From NCBI GenBank assembly GCA_002021875.1, contig CP018627.1, positions 9,424,001 through 9,488,000 on the forward strand: a stretch of DNA of 64,000 nt, given 5' to 3'. The notes under the pieces are model-generated. The model did no database searches. It had not been told where the DNA came from and was given only the letters and a program-made list of their open reading frames with translations. Numbering within the stretch: position 1 is the stretch's first letter; the number at the start of each line of letters is the position of its first letter. The stretch comes from Streptomyces hygroscopicus. Lineage in GTDB: Bacteria; Actinomycetota; Actinomycetes; Streptomycetales; Streptomycetaceae. Shown one piece after another: positions 55,170 through 63,984 of this stretch. The translations under genes were made by a program, and so were the position numbers.

Positions 55170-55748
55170 TCAGGAGTTGATCTCTTCGGATTCGATCACT
55201 TGCAGGCACCTCCCGAGGGCGGCCATCATGTATCGGCGCCAGAGGGGAGTGAATGGACCGGCGAGAATCCAGCGACGACCCGGAAGTGGCTTGAATTCGT
55301 AGGTCCACCGAATGAGGGTGCCATCGCCGTCGGGGTTGAAGTTCCATTCGCCTCGAACGCCAGCCGCGAGTCGGGAGAGGATGTTCGTGAACCCCGTCAG
55401 TTGATACGCAAAACTCGAGCCTTCCGTGTACTCGATCAACTGTTCGTCGGCCTGCGACCCGTCGTCGAACTGCGGGTTCCTGGTGGGGCCGACGTGATCC
55501 CATGTCTCGGTCTGGTTTGTCACACCTTTGACGCCGGGAAACGGTGCCACCCGGTGGAAAACGCTCGACAGGTCGATGGGAACGATCAGTCGGAACGCGT
55601 TGGCGGGCGCCACCGAGGTTCGCCGCTGGACTGTGATCGGAACAGTGTTGTCGGCTGAGCTGATGAGGAGCGGTATCGCCTGGGCCACCGCTGTGCCCCC
55701 CTGGGGCTCGGTCGCACCCTTTGCCGTGATCGGTTTCTTGTCGGACAC
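55170..55748 (-). CDS. SRPBCC (polyketide cyclase/dehydrase-like) protein
   Basis: A 192-residue protein with the START/SRPBCC pattern, a hydrophobic ligand-binding cup. The first strand and helix read FRLIVPIDLSSVFHR, then WDHVGPTRNPQFDDGS, YTEGSSFAYQLTGF, TLIRWTYEFKPLPG and a long C-terminal helix ending MAALGRCLQVIESEE. It is a little longer than typical single-domain members because of a 40-residue N-terminal lead. The start is GTG 55748 with GGGAG eight bases upstream. The ligand is unknown. It is isolated between IS debris and the hydrolase/MDR pair, and its GC content is slightly lower. Confidence 0.8.
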   Translation of the reverse strand: MSDKKPITAKGATEPQGGTAVAQAIPLLISSADNTVPITVQRRTSVAPANAFRLIVPIDLSSVFHRVAPFPGVKGVTNQTETWDHVGPTRNPQFDDGSQADEQLIEYTEGSSFAYQLTGFTNILSRLAAGVRGEWNFNPDGDGTLIRWTYEFKPLPGRRWILAGPFTPLWRRYMMAALGRCLQVIESEEINS

Positions 55749-56090
55749 CTATATTCTCCCGTCTTGGTGATGTGTATTCACTGTGAAGCATGAACGAACA
55801 TGAAATGTTTCGAATGGGAAGTAATGAGATTCATGGTGTGAGTGACCCGACCGTCGACCTGAACATCGAGTGCCTGCCGCACCTTCTGACGGCGGTCAGC
55901 AGCCTGCGGCAGTACGCGGTGAACGGGCACCTGCGTGCCGGCGCCGGGACACTTCAACCGTGGCTTCGAGGCAGGGACAGGCCTGCATTCCGTTGGCCCT
56001 TCCCTCGCTGAATCCGGGACCGTTCGACGAACGGTTTGGGTTCCGTGCCTTGTCGCCGCCGGTGAATGACAGCAGGTCGGTGGTTGCGGC
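55749..56090. other. Intergenic region, nothing recognised
   Basis: A 342-bp stretch upstream of the SRPBCC gene. A + strand frame from ATG 55790 (73 codons) exists but has no family resemblance or clear ribosome binding site, so I do not call it. Confidence 0.4.
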
Positions 56091-57041
56091 TCAGATCGAC
56101 TTGAGCACCCGGACCCGATCGGCGATGGCACGCCGCGCGACGTCGGAGTTGAAGGCGATGGAGTCGAACTCGTGCGGAACGCCGGGGTGAAGGTGGAACT
56201 CCACCGGGACGCCGGCGCGGCTGAGCTTGGTCGCGTAGGCGGTGTCCTCGTCGCGGAAGACGTCGAGTTGGCCGACCTCGATATAGGCCGGTGGCAGGCC
56301 GGTCGCGTCCTCGAGACGGGCGGGAGCTGCCGTGGGCGGGACGCCGGAGCCGCCGACGGCCTCGCCGAGCAGTGCCGGCCATGCGGTGAGGCTGTCGTCG
56401 TAGGACCACAGAACGTAGGGCTCGATGTGGGGGTCGGGCGTGGTGGTGCGGTCGTCGAGCATCGGCATGAGCAGGATCTGCTGGGCGATCCGCGGGCCGC
56501 CGCGCTCGCGGGCGAGAATCGTCAGGGCCGCTGCCATGCCGCCTCCGGCGCTGTCGCCCATCACACCGATGCGGTTGGCGTCGACGCCCAGCTCGGCGGC
56601 GTGTTCGTGCAGCCAGCGCAGTGCGGCGTAGGCGTCTTCGAGCGGTGTCGGGAAGGGATGCTCGGGGGCGCGGCGGTACTCGACCGACAGCATCGGCACG
56701 CCGCTGGAGGACACGTAGCGGGAGACCGGGCCGTCGAACAGGTCGATGTGGCCGAAGATGTATCCGCCGCCGTGGAAGAACAGCACGGCCGGGCCGGGCT
56801 TGGCGCCGTCCTTGACGTACCAGCGCATTCCAATGTGCCTGCCGTCGTCTGCGGTCGCGTAGTGCTCGCGGGTCGTCACGTCGGCCGGGATCGGCTGCGC
56901 GGCTCCCGCGGCGCCGATGATCGGTTCCCACATGGCGCGGCGGCCCGCGATGTCGCCTACGGCCGGCGGCTTGACCTCGGCCATCGCGCCAGCCATCGGG
57001 GCCAGCGCCTCGGCGATCTCGGGATCCAGGGACAGTGTCAT
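56091..57041 (-). CDS. Alpha/beta hydrolase, hormone-sensitive-lipase (HSL) family
   Basis: A 316-residue esterase/lipase. The oxyanion motif is VLFFHGGGYIFGH (about residues 87-99), the nucleophile elbow is GVMGDSAGGGMAA, the acid lies near VGQLDVFRDED and the catalytic His is in HPGVPHEFDS. This is the standard HSL (esterase family IV) layout and normal length. It probably hydrolyses short-chain esters. The start is ATG 57041; it follows the MDR oxidoreductase gene by 36 bases on the same strand, so the two likely form an operon under the inverted repeats at about 58.05-58.12 kb. Confidence 0.9.
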   Translation of the reverse strand: MTLSLDPEIAEALAPMAGAMAEVKPPAVGDIAGRRAMWEPIIGAAGAAQPIPADVTTREHYATADDGRHIGMRWYVKDGAKPGPAVLFFHGGGYIFGHIDLFDGPVSRYVSSSGVPMLSVEYRRAPEHPFPTPLEDAYAALRWLHEHAAELGVDANRIGVMGDSAGGGMAAALTILARERGGPRIAQQILLMPMLDDRTTTPDPHIEPYVLWSYDDSLTAWPALLGEAVGGSGVPPTAAPARLEDATGLPPAYIEVGQLDVFRDEDTAYATKLSRAGVPVEFHLHPGVPHEFDSIAFNSDVARRAIADRVRVLKSI

Positions 57042-57077
57042 GGTCGCTTCCTTTCGAGGCCGGCCGGTCGGTCGGTG

Positions 57078-58022
57078 TCAGGCGGCGGGCGCGACGATGA
57101 CGACCTTGCCGTGCAGCTCGCCCGTGGCGGCCTGGGCGTGGACTGCCGACAACTCCGCCAGCGGCACTCGCCGCGCGACGTCGACGCGCAGCTCGCCGGA
57201 GTCGACCAGCGCCACCAGCCGCGACAGCTGGTCGGCGTCGCTGAGGACGAACAGGTCGATGCCGCGCACGCCGCGCTGTTCGTCGCTGGGTGCCGGCATC
57301 CACACCGCGGTGTTCACCAGCACTCCACCGGGAGCGATCAGGCCGGGCAGCGCGGCCAGCTGCGCCGGGTCGATCGGCGCGAGGTTGAGCACCACGTCGA
57401 CCGGCTCGGTCACCGCCTGGGTCACCTCGGTGGTGGTGTGATCGACGACCTCGTCGGCACCCGCCGTCTCGACCTGCCGGCTGCTGCGCGGGCCGGCCGT
57501 GGCTATCACGTACGCGCCGGCGTTCTTGGCCAGCTGCACGGCGTAGCCGCCGACCGCTCCGCCCGCGCCGTTGACCAGCACGCGCTGTCCCGCCGTCAGC
57601 TTCGCGTGATCGAACAGCGCCTGCCACGCGGTGAGACCCACCAACGGCAGCGCGGCGGCATCGGGAAGCGGGACGCTCGTGGGCGCCGACGTCAGAATCC
57701 CGGCCGGAGCCACCACGTACTCCGCGGCCGCGCCATCGCCCGCCATCGGCAGGAAGCCGACGACCCGGTCGCCGATCTCGAGGTCGGCCACGCCCTCACC
57801 CAGCGCTTCGACCGTACCGGAGACGTCGATGCCGGGAGTGTGCGGCAGCGTCACTGGGAAGGGACCCTGCATGAAGCCCCCGCGGATGTTGCCGTCGACG
57901 CCGTTGAACGATGTCGCGGCGACCCGCACCAGAACCTGCCCCACGCCGGGAACGGGCTGCTCGATGTCCTCGTAACGCAGGACGCTCGGTTCGCCGTACT
58001 CGTGGAAACGCACTGCCTTCAT
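57078..58022 (-). CDS. NADPH-dependent MDR oxidoreductase (quinone-reductase-like)
   Basis: A 314-residue medium-chain dehydrogenase/reductase without the catalytic zinc set, similar to quinone oxidoreductase (zeta-crystallin type). Motifs include MKAVRFHEYGEPSVLRYEDI, HTPGIDVSGTVEALGEGV, the NADPH loop VLVNGAGGAVGGYAVQLAK and GADEVVDHTT. It probably reduces enones or quinones. Start ATG 58022 follows a GAGGG site. Two perfect inverted repeats lie 31-95 bases upstream. It is about the same size as the MDR gene at 63-64 kb, with which it shares the same family but not identical sequence. Confidence 0.9.
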   Translation of the reverse strand: MKAVRFHEYGEPSVLRYEDIEQPVPGVGQVLVRVAATSFNGVDGNIRGGFMQGPFPVTLPHTPGIDVSGTVEALGEGVADLEIGDRVVGFLPMAGDGAAAEYVVAPAGILTSAPTSVPLPDAAALPLVGLTAWQALFDHAKLTAGQRVLVNGAGGAVGGYAVQLAKNAGAYVIATAGPRSSRQVETAGADEVVDHTTTEVTQAVTEPVDVVLNLAPIDPAQLAALPGLIAPGGVLVNTAVWMPAPSDEQRGVRGIDLFVLSDADQLSRLVALVDSGELRVDVARRVPLAELSAVHAQAATGELHGKVVIVAPAA

Positions 58023-58052
58023 GGGAAACCCTCGTCTCTCGATATACGTGAG

Positions 58053-58072
58053 GTGCTTCGCTTTCGAAGCAC
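58053..58072. promoter_or_regulatory. Perfect inverted repeat upstream of MDR gene (operator 1)
   Basis: GTGCTTCG (58053-58060) and CGAAGCAC (58065-58072) form 8-base arms with a 4-base centre, 31 bases upstream of the MDR start codon. It overlaps the expected promoter/leader and shares the CTTCG/CGAAG core with the second repeat. Confidence 0.65.
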
Positions 58073-58093
58073 TCTCAGGCCATGCTTTGCTTC

Positions 58094-58117
58094 ACATCGA
58101 AGCGACAACTTCGATGT
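58094..58117. promoter_or_regulatory. Perfect inverted repeat upstream of MDR gene (operator 2)
   Basis: ACATCGAAG (58094-58102) and CTTCGATGT (58109-58117) form 9-base arms around a 6-base centre. Two related palindromes about 40 bases apart (centre to centre) are typical of autoregulated TetR/MarR-type promoters; the regulator gene itself is not found next to them. Confidence 0.65.
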
Positions 58118-58590
58118 ATGAGCCCACCGACAGCCGGCGAGGCCCAGGCGCCAACGGCTACCAGGAACCGGAGCCTTTCGTGGCTCGGTGAGCCGGACAC
58201 GGGGGAGAAGAGCAACAGCTCCTGGCTCTGCTCGGGATGCACCAGCCACTGGCAGTACGACTGCAACTCGAGATGCAGCTCGTCCTCCCGTGCTCGACTG
58301 ATCAAGCATCACGTGAACCAGAACCCCGGATGAAGGCCGTACTTATCCACGGACAAGTTGTCCGTGGCAAACCATGCGATGCGGGAGAGGTGATCCGCTT
58401 TTCGTCACAGAGCACCAGCCGGTGCAGTCGGCTATGGGCCGGTGCGGTACCCGCGAGGACGTGGAGGTTGTCGGACTCGGTGTCGGTGAGCTGCAGATGC
58501 GGTAGCCGCCTGGCGCAGTACCTCGTGGGCCCTGACGCCTGCGGGATCGGCCTGCAGTGCGTCGAGAGCGGCCGTGAATGCGCTGAGCTA
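58118..58590. other. Region without a convincing gene
   Basis: About 470 bp between the palindromes and the epoxide-hydrolase-like gene. Short frames on both strands show no recognisable family. A lost regulator gene once lying here would explain the operators, but no helix-turn-helix can be read. Confidence 0.35.
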
Positions 58591-59490
58591 TCAGATGCGC
58601 CCGGTGGGCCGGGGCGGGGCAGACAGGAAGGGGAGCAGCTCATGGGCAAAGGCATCGGGACGTTCCTCGGGCACGAAGTGGCCACTGCCCGGAATCACCG
58701 CACCGGTCAGGTGCGGCGCGGCCGTGTCCAGACTGTCGGCGAGTCGGGCGCCTGTGCTGTGCTCGCCGCCGATGGCGAGTACGGGCATGGGAAGGGTTCC
58801 TCCGGTTTCGTGCCACGCCCGGTTGACGCGGCCGTCCTCAAGGAGGGTGCGGTAGTGCGCGAAGCCGGCGCGCAGTGCCTCGTATCCGCGGTAGGAGGAG
58901 GCGACGGTGGCGACCTCTTCCGGCGGGAAGGCTCCGGGTACCGCGGACAACCAGCCGAACCACCAGGTGAGAAAGTCGCTCTCCCGACCTTCGAGGAGCA
59001 GCTCGGGCAGTTCTTCGGTCATGAAGAGGCCGAAGTGGAACAGACCGCCGGATGCCACGTCCATCGCCTGCTCCAAGCCGAGGCCGGGTACGGCGAGTTC
59101 GGCGAGGACGAGGAGTTCGACCTCCTCGGGGTGGCGACGGGCGTAGGCGAAGGCCACCATGCCACCGATGTCGTGCCCGACGACGCGCACGCCGCCATGG
59201 ATGCCGAGCTGTGCGAGGAGCTCACGCATGTCCTCTGCCTGTGTGTCCTTGTCGTATCCGCTCGGGGGACGGTCAGAGGCACCCATGCCGCGCAGGTCGG
59301 GCGCGACGACGCGGTAACCGTGCGCGGCGAGGGCCGGCATGAGGTGGCGCCACGCCCGCCACGTCTGGGGCCAGCCGTGCAGAAGAAGTACGGGTGCACC
59401 GGACCCGCCGACCACGGCATGCAGCCGGGTGCCGTTCGCCGTGACAGTGATGCTCTCGAATCCGTCGGGGAGGGGCGTTTCGTCGCTCAT
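58591..59490 (-). CDS. Alpha/beta hydrolase, epoxide hydrolase/dehalogenase type
   Basis: A 299-residue hydrolase. The oxyanion motif is LLLHGWPQTWRAWRHLMPAL, then VVAPDLRGMGASDRP. The nucleophile is Asp in VVGHDIGGMVAFAYA, and the catalytic His is in PGSGHFVPEERP. The Asp nucleophile points to an epoxide hydrolase or dehalogenase rather than an esterase. The start is ATG 59490; the frame is open to 59796, where the extra codons (RTGARITSTDQVLVELAAG) look like the tail of a lost upstream gene. Neighbours include cupin and isochorismatase genes on the same strand, a common small-molecule detoxification setting. Confidence 0.88.
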   Translation of the reverse strand: MSDETPLPDGFESITVTANGTRLHAVVGGSGAPVLLLHGWPQTWRAWRHLMPALAAHGYRVVAPDLRGMGASDRPPSGYDKDTQAEDMRELLAQLGIHGGVRVVGHDIGGMVAFAYARRHPEEVELLVLAELAVPGLGLEQAMDVASGGLFHFGLFMTEELPELLLEGRESDFLTWWFGWLSAVPGAFPPEEVATVASSYRGYEALRAGFAHYRTLLEDGRVNRAWHETGGTLPMPVLAIGGEHSTGARLADSLDTAAPHLTGAVIPGSGHFVPEERPDAFAHELLPFLSAPPRPTGRI

Positions 59491-59803
59491 GGGATCACCT
59501 GGGGCTGGGTCGAAGGGAAGGACCGGAAATTTCTGTCCGTGAGGGCCGGCAGAGCCGGCGGCGAGCTCGACCAGTACCTGGTCGGTGGAGGTGATGCGGG
59601 CTCCGGTGCGCTCGACGACGCGGCGGATGCGGGCATCGTTGGGTGGTCGGCGTTCTCGAGGGCGGGGCGGACAGGGGCGGTTCACCGTGCCGCCCTCGTG
59701 GCCGGTGAAGAGGAAGACGCTGCCCCGGGAAAGGAAGGACTCTGGCAGGTACGGCCGGTGCCGTTGTGTGAGGGGTGCTGCCGGGCCCGAGAGCACGGAG
59801 TGG

Positions 59804-59923
59804 TCAGGTCTTCCGTGCGAGGGCTTCGCGGACTGCGGGTACGACTTCGGCGGCGAACGCGCGAATCTGTCGGGTGTGGTCTCGTTCGGGCCAGATCGCG
59901 CCGAACAGGACAGGAATCGGCAT
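59804..59923 (-). pseudogene. Possible C-terminal remnant of a luciferase-like monooxygenase
   Basis: A 39-codon frame (MPIPVLFGAIWPERDHTRQI, then RAFAAEVVPAVREALA) resembles the last helix region of F420/FMN luciferase-like monooxygenases. AGGAG lies six bases before the ATG, so it could be translated, but nothing else of the gene remains. The rest of 59491-60084 holds no gene that I can support; a tail resembling an isochorismatase-like protein may lie at 59500-59650. Confidence 0.35.
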
Positions 59924-60084
59924 GAAAGTCTCCTGGGCGACCGGCGCTTGCCTGACGTCGACCGCGGCGGTCGGGAGCGGGAAGGGAAACGGGCCCGCCG
60001 TCGCCTCGGAGGCAGTGCCTTCGAGACCGGGCGGTAGCCAGAGTCACGGCTGTTCCGGCACGGGCGCTCGGGTCCGCGAGCTGT

Positions 60085-60552
60085 TCAGCGCGGCGGGCCG
60101 AGGATGACGCCGCCGTAGAGTTCGGATGCTTCCGCCAGGAGGGACGTGGGGATCTCGAAGCCGTCGGGGCGTGGGGTGGTGAGGTCGCGTCCGGCGTGGC
60201 GGAACATGCCCTCTATGCCGCCGGGTGTGGCGATCATCAGGAGGTCGGCGCGGTCGGAGGTGATGCGGTAGGCGTGCGGGACGTTGCGGGGCAGGTACAC
60301 GATCCCGCCCTCGCGCAGTTCGTGTTCCTCCTCTCCGGACCACACCAGGGCCGTGCCCTTGATCAGCATGAACACCTCGTCCTCGCGGGTGTGCAGGTGG
60401 AACGGGGGCGCTTCGCCCCGGGCGACGTCGAAGCGGCCCACGGTCAGTTTGCCCTCGGTGGCTTCCTTGTCGAGCAGCACGGAGAACGTTCCCCCGTCGA
60501 GCCATTCGAGCTTCTGCTGCTGCTCGGACTGCGCCAGATAGGCCATCGTCAT
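60085..60552 (-). CDS. Cupin-domain protein
   Basis: A 155-residue single-cupin protein. Metal-binding motif 1 is FHLHTREDEVFMLIKG (two His and Glu) and motif 2 is NVPHAYRI. The N-terminal QKLEWLDGGTFSVLLDKEAT and C-terminal IEGMFRHAGRDLT are like quercetin-dioxygenase-type cupins. A dioxygenase, isomerase or sensor role is possible. Start ATG 60552 (or ATG 60546). It follows a decayed gene on the same strand; no strong ribosome binding site is visible. Confidence 0.85.
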   Translation of the reverse strand: MTMAYLAQSEQQQKLEWLDGGTFSVLLDKEATEGKLTVGRFDVARGEAPPFHLHTREDEVFMLIKGTALVWSGEEEHELREGGIVYLPRNVPHAYRITSDRADLLMIATPGGIEGMFRHAGRDLTTPRPDGFEIPTSLLAEASELYGGVILGPPR

Positions 60553-61247
60553 GAGAGGTCCATTCTTCGAGTTCGGCGGGGAAACCAGTCCTGCCCGCCA
60601 TGCGTAGGGGGGCCATGGGCATCGGCGAGTGTCCGGTAGACCAGGCGCCCGGGGCGCGGCGCCCCCAGGCGGACCGGGCGAAGCGTTCACCGTCCCAGAG
60701 GAAGATCTGCGGAGGCCGGTTGTCGGCCTCCTGTTCCGGAAGGACGACCCCTTGGGCGAGGGCCAGGAAGTGCCGGTCCTCGATCGTGAAGTGCCTCCAC
60801 TGCTTGGCGGCGAAACTGTCGAATCGTGCCCGGCGGGCAGCGGCCGGTGGTAGGGAGTGACGGTTGCCTGGTCGCGCAGGACCGGCCCGGCCGACAACAG
60901 GGAAGCGAGAGCCGTGCGGGCCTGCGCCGCGTCGGTGCCGGCGTACACGGTCATCGCCTGGGCCGCAGCACTCCCGCCGGGACCTGCGATGAGCGTCAGG
61001 AAGCGGGGCCGCCTCCACGGACGCCGCTCACCGGGTGAGGAACGTGGCCGTGTCGGCGGCGTCGCACCGTCCAGCGCACCGTATGCAGACATTTGGGCGC
61101 GCACCGACTCGCTGTCGGCGTCGCCGACAGCGACCGCATGGATGGTCGAGGTGCCCGGACCGGCGTCCTTGGCGTAAGCCACGAGGCCGACCAGTCGTTC
61201 CTCGCCGCGGCCGGTGGCCACGACGGTGGCGCCCACCCACAAGGAGG
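60553..61247 (-). pseudogene. Decayed gene, perhaps an FAD-linked oxidase
   Basis: Protein-like pieces occur in shifting frames: LWVGATVVATGRGEERLVGL, TIHAVAVGDADSESVRAQM, then PRFLTLIAGPGGSAAAQAM, VYAGTDAAQARTALASLLSA, then FAAKQWRHFTIEDRHFLALA and PPQIFLWDGERFARSAWG. The middle pieces resemble the C-terminal part of FAD-linked oxidases; the last ones I do not recognise and may come from a second gene. At least two frameshifts or joins are needed. Confidence 0.4.
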
Positions 61248-61892
61248 TCAGACGGCCGTGGTGGCGCGCTTGCCCAGTTCGAGGGCGTGAAAGAAGGTCC
61301 GGGCACTCATGCCCATGGACGGCACGTTCTCCTGCATCAGCCGCATGCGGTGCGGGGTGTCGTGGAACTTGGGGTCGAGCTGGAACTCGGCGGCCAGGGA
61401 GAACCAGGTGACCGGTACCGCGCCGGTTTGGACCATGCGCTGCACCGCCGCGTTGTGGGCCTCGAGCGAGGGGCTGGCGGAGGCGTCGACGGCCACGTGC
61501 ACGCGGTAGCCCTCGCGCAGACCGCCCAGCACCGTCTGCAGTACGCATCCGTCCGTGGCGATGCCGCCGACCACCAGGTTCTTCCGGCCTTCCTCCCGGA
61601 CCGCCTGGGCGAACGACTCGTCCAGGAAGGAGTTGAAGTCGACGGCACGCTCGATGACCGGCTGGTCACCGATGGCCTCCACCAGCTCCGGGTACAGCGG
61701 GCCGGACGGCTTGCTCGACTGGCCGTTGGTTACGACCAGACCGCTCTCGTACCACTTCGCCGTCTTCGCCAGGCCCACGACGTTGTTGATGTGTTCAGTG
61801 AGGTTGTGGGATCGCAGAAGGTTCACGAAACCGACTGCGTAGTCGACGAGGACGACGGTGGTGTTGGCGGGGGTGAGGGGCTCAGGAGTCAT
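61248..61892 (-). CDS. Isochorismatase-family hydrolase
   Basis: A 214-residue cysteine hydrolase. The catalytic Asp lies in TTVVLVDYAVGFVNLLRSH, and the nucleophile Cys in VVGGIATDGCVLQTVLGGL (about residue 121), after a cis-peptide IATDG motif typical of the family. The conserved FNSFLDES and ASPSLEAHNAAVQRM segments fit the YcaC-like branch, whose members are of uncertain substrate. The length is normal. It starts at ATG 61892 and is divergent from a broken TetR gene, a common pairing in which the TetR protein controls the hydrolase. Confidence 0.9.
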   Translation of the reverse strand: MTPEPLTPANTTVVLVDYAVGFVNLLRSHNLTEHINNVVGLAKTAKWYESGLVVTNGQSSKPSGPLYPELVEAIGDQPVIERAVDFNSFLDESFAQAVREEGRKNLVVGGIATDGCVLQTVLGGLREGYRVHVAVDASASPSLEAHNAAVQRMVQTGAVPVTWFSLAAEFQLDPKFHDTPHRMRLMQENVPSMGMSARTFFHALELGKRATTAV

Positions 61893-61959
61893 GACAGGAC
61901 TTCTTTCTGAACAAAGAGAGAGGACAGTGACGCGTTGATCGCGCAGGTATGGAGGAGCC

Positions 61960-62290
61960 ATCGCCGAACCGAGCAACGCCGCGGGCGGCGAGATCGTCGA
62001 GCCGTCGGTGAAGCGCCGACGGGCCCCTGAAGAACGCAGGGCCGCTATCGTCGAAGCCGCCCGTGTCACCTTCGCTGAGCTGGGCTTCGGCAGGACGACC
62101 ATCCGAGAGGTCGCGCGCCGGGCGGGGGTGACGCATGGCCCGGTCATACGTCCGACGCATGGCCCTCAGTGGCGGCAGCGACCCCTTCGTGGCCCTGCTC
62201 CGTGCCATGGCCGCGGAGGAGGAGACTGCCAAGCGAGGTAAGGCGGCGCTCGCCCAGGACAGGTGTTCGCTGAAAGATCGTCGATCACGG
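61960..62290 (+). pseudogene. Broken TetR-family regulator
   Basis: An intact TetR helix-turn-helix (RRAAIVEAARVTFAELGFGR, TTIREVARRAGVTHGPV) is followed by a junction near 62140. Then, in another frame, comes a piece of ligand-domain type sequence (GGSDPFVALLRAMAAEEETA). Most of the ligand-binding domain is missing. It probably once repressed the divergent isochorismatase gene. Confidence 0.7.
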
Positions 62291-62361
62291 TTGGGTCTGG
62301 CTACGGTCCGCCTCATGCCAGTGGAGTTCTCAGCCAGCCCTCATGCCGGGGCTGGGCGGGC

Positions 62362-62841
62362 CTACTTGCTTGACGGGGTTTGGTGGCCGTGGTCCTTGAC
62401 CGATTGCTCGATTGCGTATGCGGTCTTGGTGAATGTCTCGATCTGCTCCGCCGTCAGGCCCTGTACGGAAAAGTTCTCCAGGGTCCGCCACATGTCCGCG
62501 ATGGGCTCGCGCAGGGCGCGTCCGGCGTCGGTGAGGTGGACGACCATGACGCGCCGGTCGTGTCCGGCCGGTTCTCGGGTGAGGAGGCCGGCGTCCTGCA
62601 TGCGGCGCAGTGACTTGGAGACGGTGGAGTGGTCGAGGCCGACGCTGTCCAGCAGTTCGGACTGACTCTGACCGTCGCGGTCGAAGAGCTGCATGAGCAG
62701 CAGCTCCTGTCCCGGGTGCAGGTTCATGGCGCGGAGCATGGCGGCGGCATGGCCGCGGTGGGCGCGGGCGAGTTGGAATATGGCGTAGCTGAGACGGCCG
62801 TCGCGCGCCGTGCTGGGGGGCCTGGAGGCGGGGTCGGTCAT
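62362..62841 (-). CDS. MarR-family transcriptional regulator
   Basis: A 159-residue winged-helix regulator. The DNA-binding part reads QSQSELLDSVGLDHSTVSKS with the wing AGHDRRVMVVHLTDAGRAL; flanking helices (YAIFQLARAHRGHAAAML; IETFTKTAYAIEQSVKD) form the dimer. MarR proteins bind short palindromes and release on phenolic or oxidising ligands. It starts at ATG 62841. The MDR gene upstream (63070-63984) is on the same strand 228 bases away, so it may be the target. Confidence 0.92.
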   Translation of the reverse strand: MTDPASRPPSTARDGRLSYAIFQLARAHRGHAAAMLRAMNLHPGQELLLMQLFDRDGQSQSELLDSVGLDHSTVSKSLRRMQDAGLLTREPAGHDRRVMVVHLTDAGRALREPIADMWRTLENFSVQGLTAEQIETFTKTAYAIEQSVKDHGHQTPSSK

Positions 62842-63069
62842 CGCTTCTCCTCAGGCGTCGTGGCGGGCGGGGTAGTCGGTCTACCCGGTTGCGCCGCCGC
62901 TGTAGAAGGTGGCCGGGTCGGGCGTGTTCAGCGGTCCTCCGGAGCGTACCCGCTCGACCAGGTGCGGTCGGAACGCACGACGGGTGCGGACACGGGCTGA
63001 CCGGCTGGTTGCAGGCGGCCGTACGGGGCCGGTGCCGCAGGGGCGAGGGCCGGCTTCTGCGGGAGGAGG
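62842..63069. other. Intergenic region between MarR and MDR genes
   Basis: No gene is seen. It should hold the MarR promoter; I could not find a clear palindrome by eye. Confidence 0.35.
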
Positions 63070-63984
63070 TCAGTCGACGGTGAGGACGAGCTTTCCGCGG
63101 GCGTGGCCGGCGTCGCTGGTCTGCTGGGCCTTGGCCGCGTCGGCGAGGGGGTAGGTCGCGCCGACCGTGACCACCAGCGCGCCGTCTGCGGCCCGCTGGG
63201 CGAGTTCGGCCACCCGGGCGGCCGAGCGCCGCGCCGGGCCCTCGGCGAAGACGACGCCAAGTTCGCGGGCCCGGAAGTCGGCGGTGGTGACGATCCGGTC
63301 GGTGCCGCCGCGCAAGGTGATGGAGTCCTCCAGCGCCCCCTTGCCCGCTGCGTCGAGCACGGCGTCTACGCCCTTCGGGGCGACCGCGCGGACCCGCTCG
63401 ACCAGGTCTTCTCCGTAGACCAGCGCGGTGGCGCCGAGCGAGGTGACGTACTCCTGGTTGGCCGGGCCGGCGGTGCCGATGACGCGGGCGCCGCGGGCGA
63501 CGGCGAGCTGGACGGCGACAGTGCCGAGCGCGCCGGACGCACCGTGGATCAACAGGGTTTCGCCGGCCTTGACGTCGAGCAGGTCCAGGACCCGGTCGGC
63601 ACCGTCACTCGCCACCGGCAGCGCGGCCGCGTGTGTCCAGTCCAGACCGGCCGGCTTGGGGGCGAGGACGGCCGCGTCGGCCAGTGCGTACTGGGCGTAG
63701 GCACCGGTGTCGGACCAGCCTAGCACCTCGTCGCCCACCTTCAGCCGGTCGACACCTTCGCCGAGGGCGTCGACGATCCCGGCGATCTCCCCGCCGGGGA
63801 CGGCGGGCAGCGTGGTGGGGAAGATCGCCTCCATGATCCCGGAGCGGATCTTTCCGTCCACCGGGTTGACGCCTATGGCACGGACACGGACACGGACCTG
63901 ACCGGGCCCGGGCTGGGGCACCTCGATCTCCGCCTCGTGCAGGACCTCGGTGCCGCCGAACGTGTCGAAAACGATGGCCTTCAT
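63070..63984 (-). CDS. NADPH-dependent MDR oxidoreductase (quinone-reductase-like)
   Basis: A 304-residue zinc-less MDR protein of the same class as the one at 57-58 kb: MKAIVFDTFGGTEVLHEAEI, GKIRSGIMEAIFPTTLPAVP, cofactor loop LLIHGASGALGTVAVQLAV, YVTSLGATALVYGED and a closing HARGKLVLTVD. It reduces alkenals or quinones by family knowledge; the substrate is not known. The start is ATG 63984 with GAAGGAG upstream. The window ends 16 bases beyond. A MarR regulator lies downstream on the same strand. Confidence 0.92.
   Translation of the reverse strand: MKAIVFDTFGGTEVLHEAEIEVPQPGPGQVRVRVRAIGVNPVDGKIRSGIMEAIFPTTLPAVPGGEIAGIVDALGEGVDRLKVGDEVLGWSDTGAYAQYALADAAVLAPKPAGLDWTHAAALPVASDGADRVLDLLDVKAGETLLIHGASGALGTVAVQLAVARGARVIGTAGPANQEYVTSLGATALVYGEDLVERVRAVAPKGVDAVLDAAGKGALEDSITLRGGTDRIVTTADFRARELGVVFAEGPARRSAARVAELAQRAADGALVVTVGATYPLADAAKAQQTSDAGHARGKLVLTVD

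Noticed and set aside
55790..56011. 73-codon + strand ORF
   Set aside because: No family resemblance, no clear ribosome binding site, composition not typical of coding sequence here.
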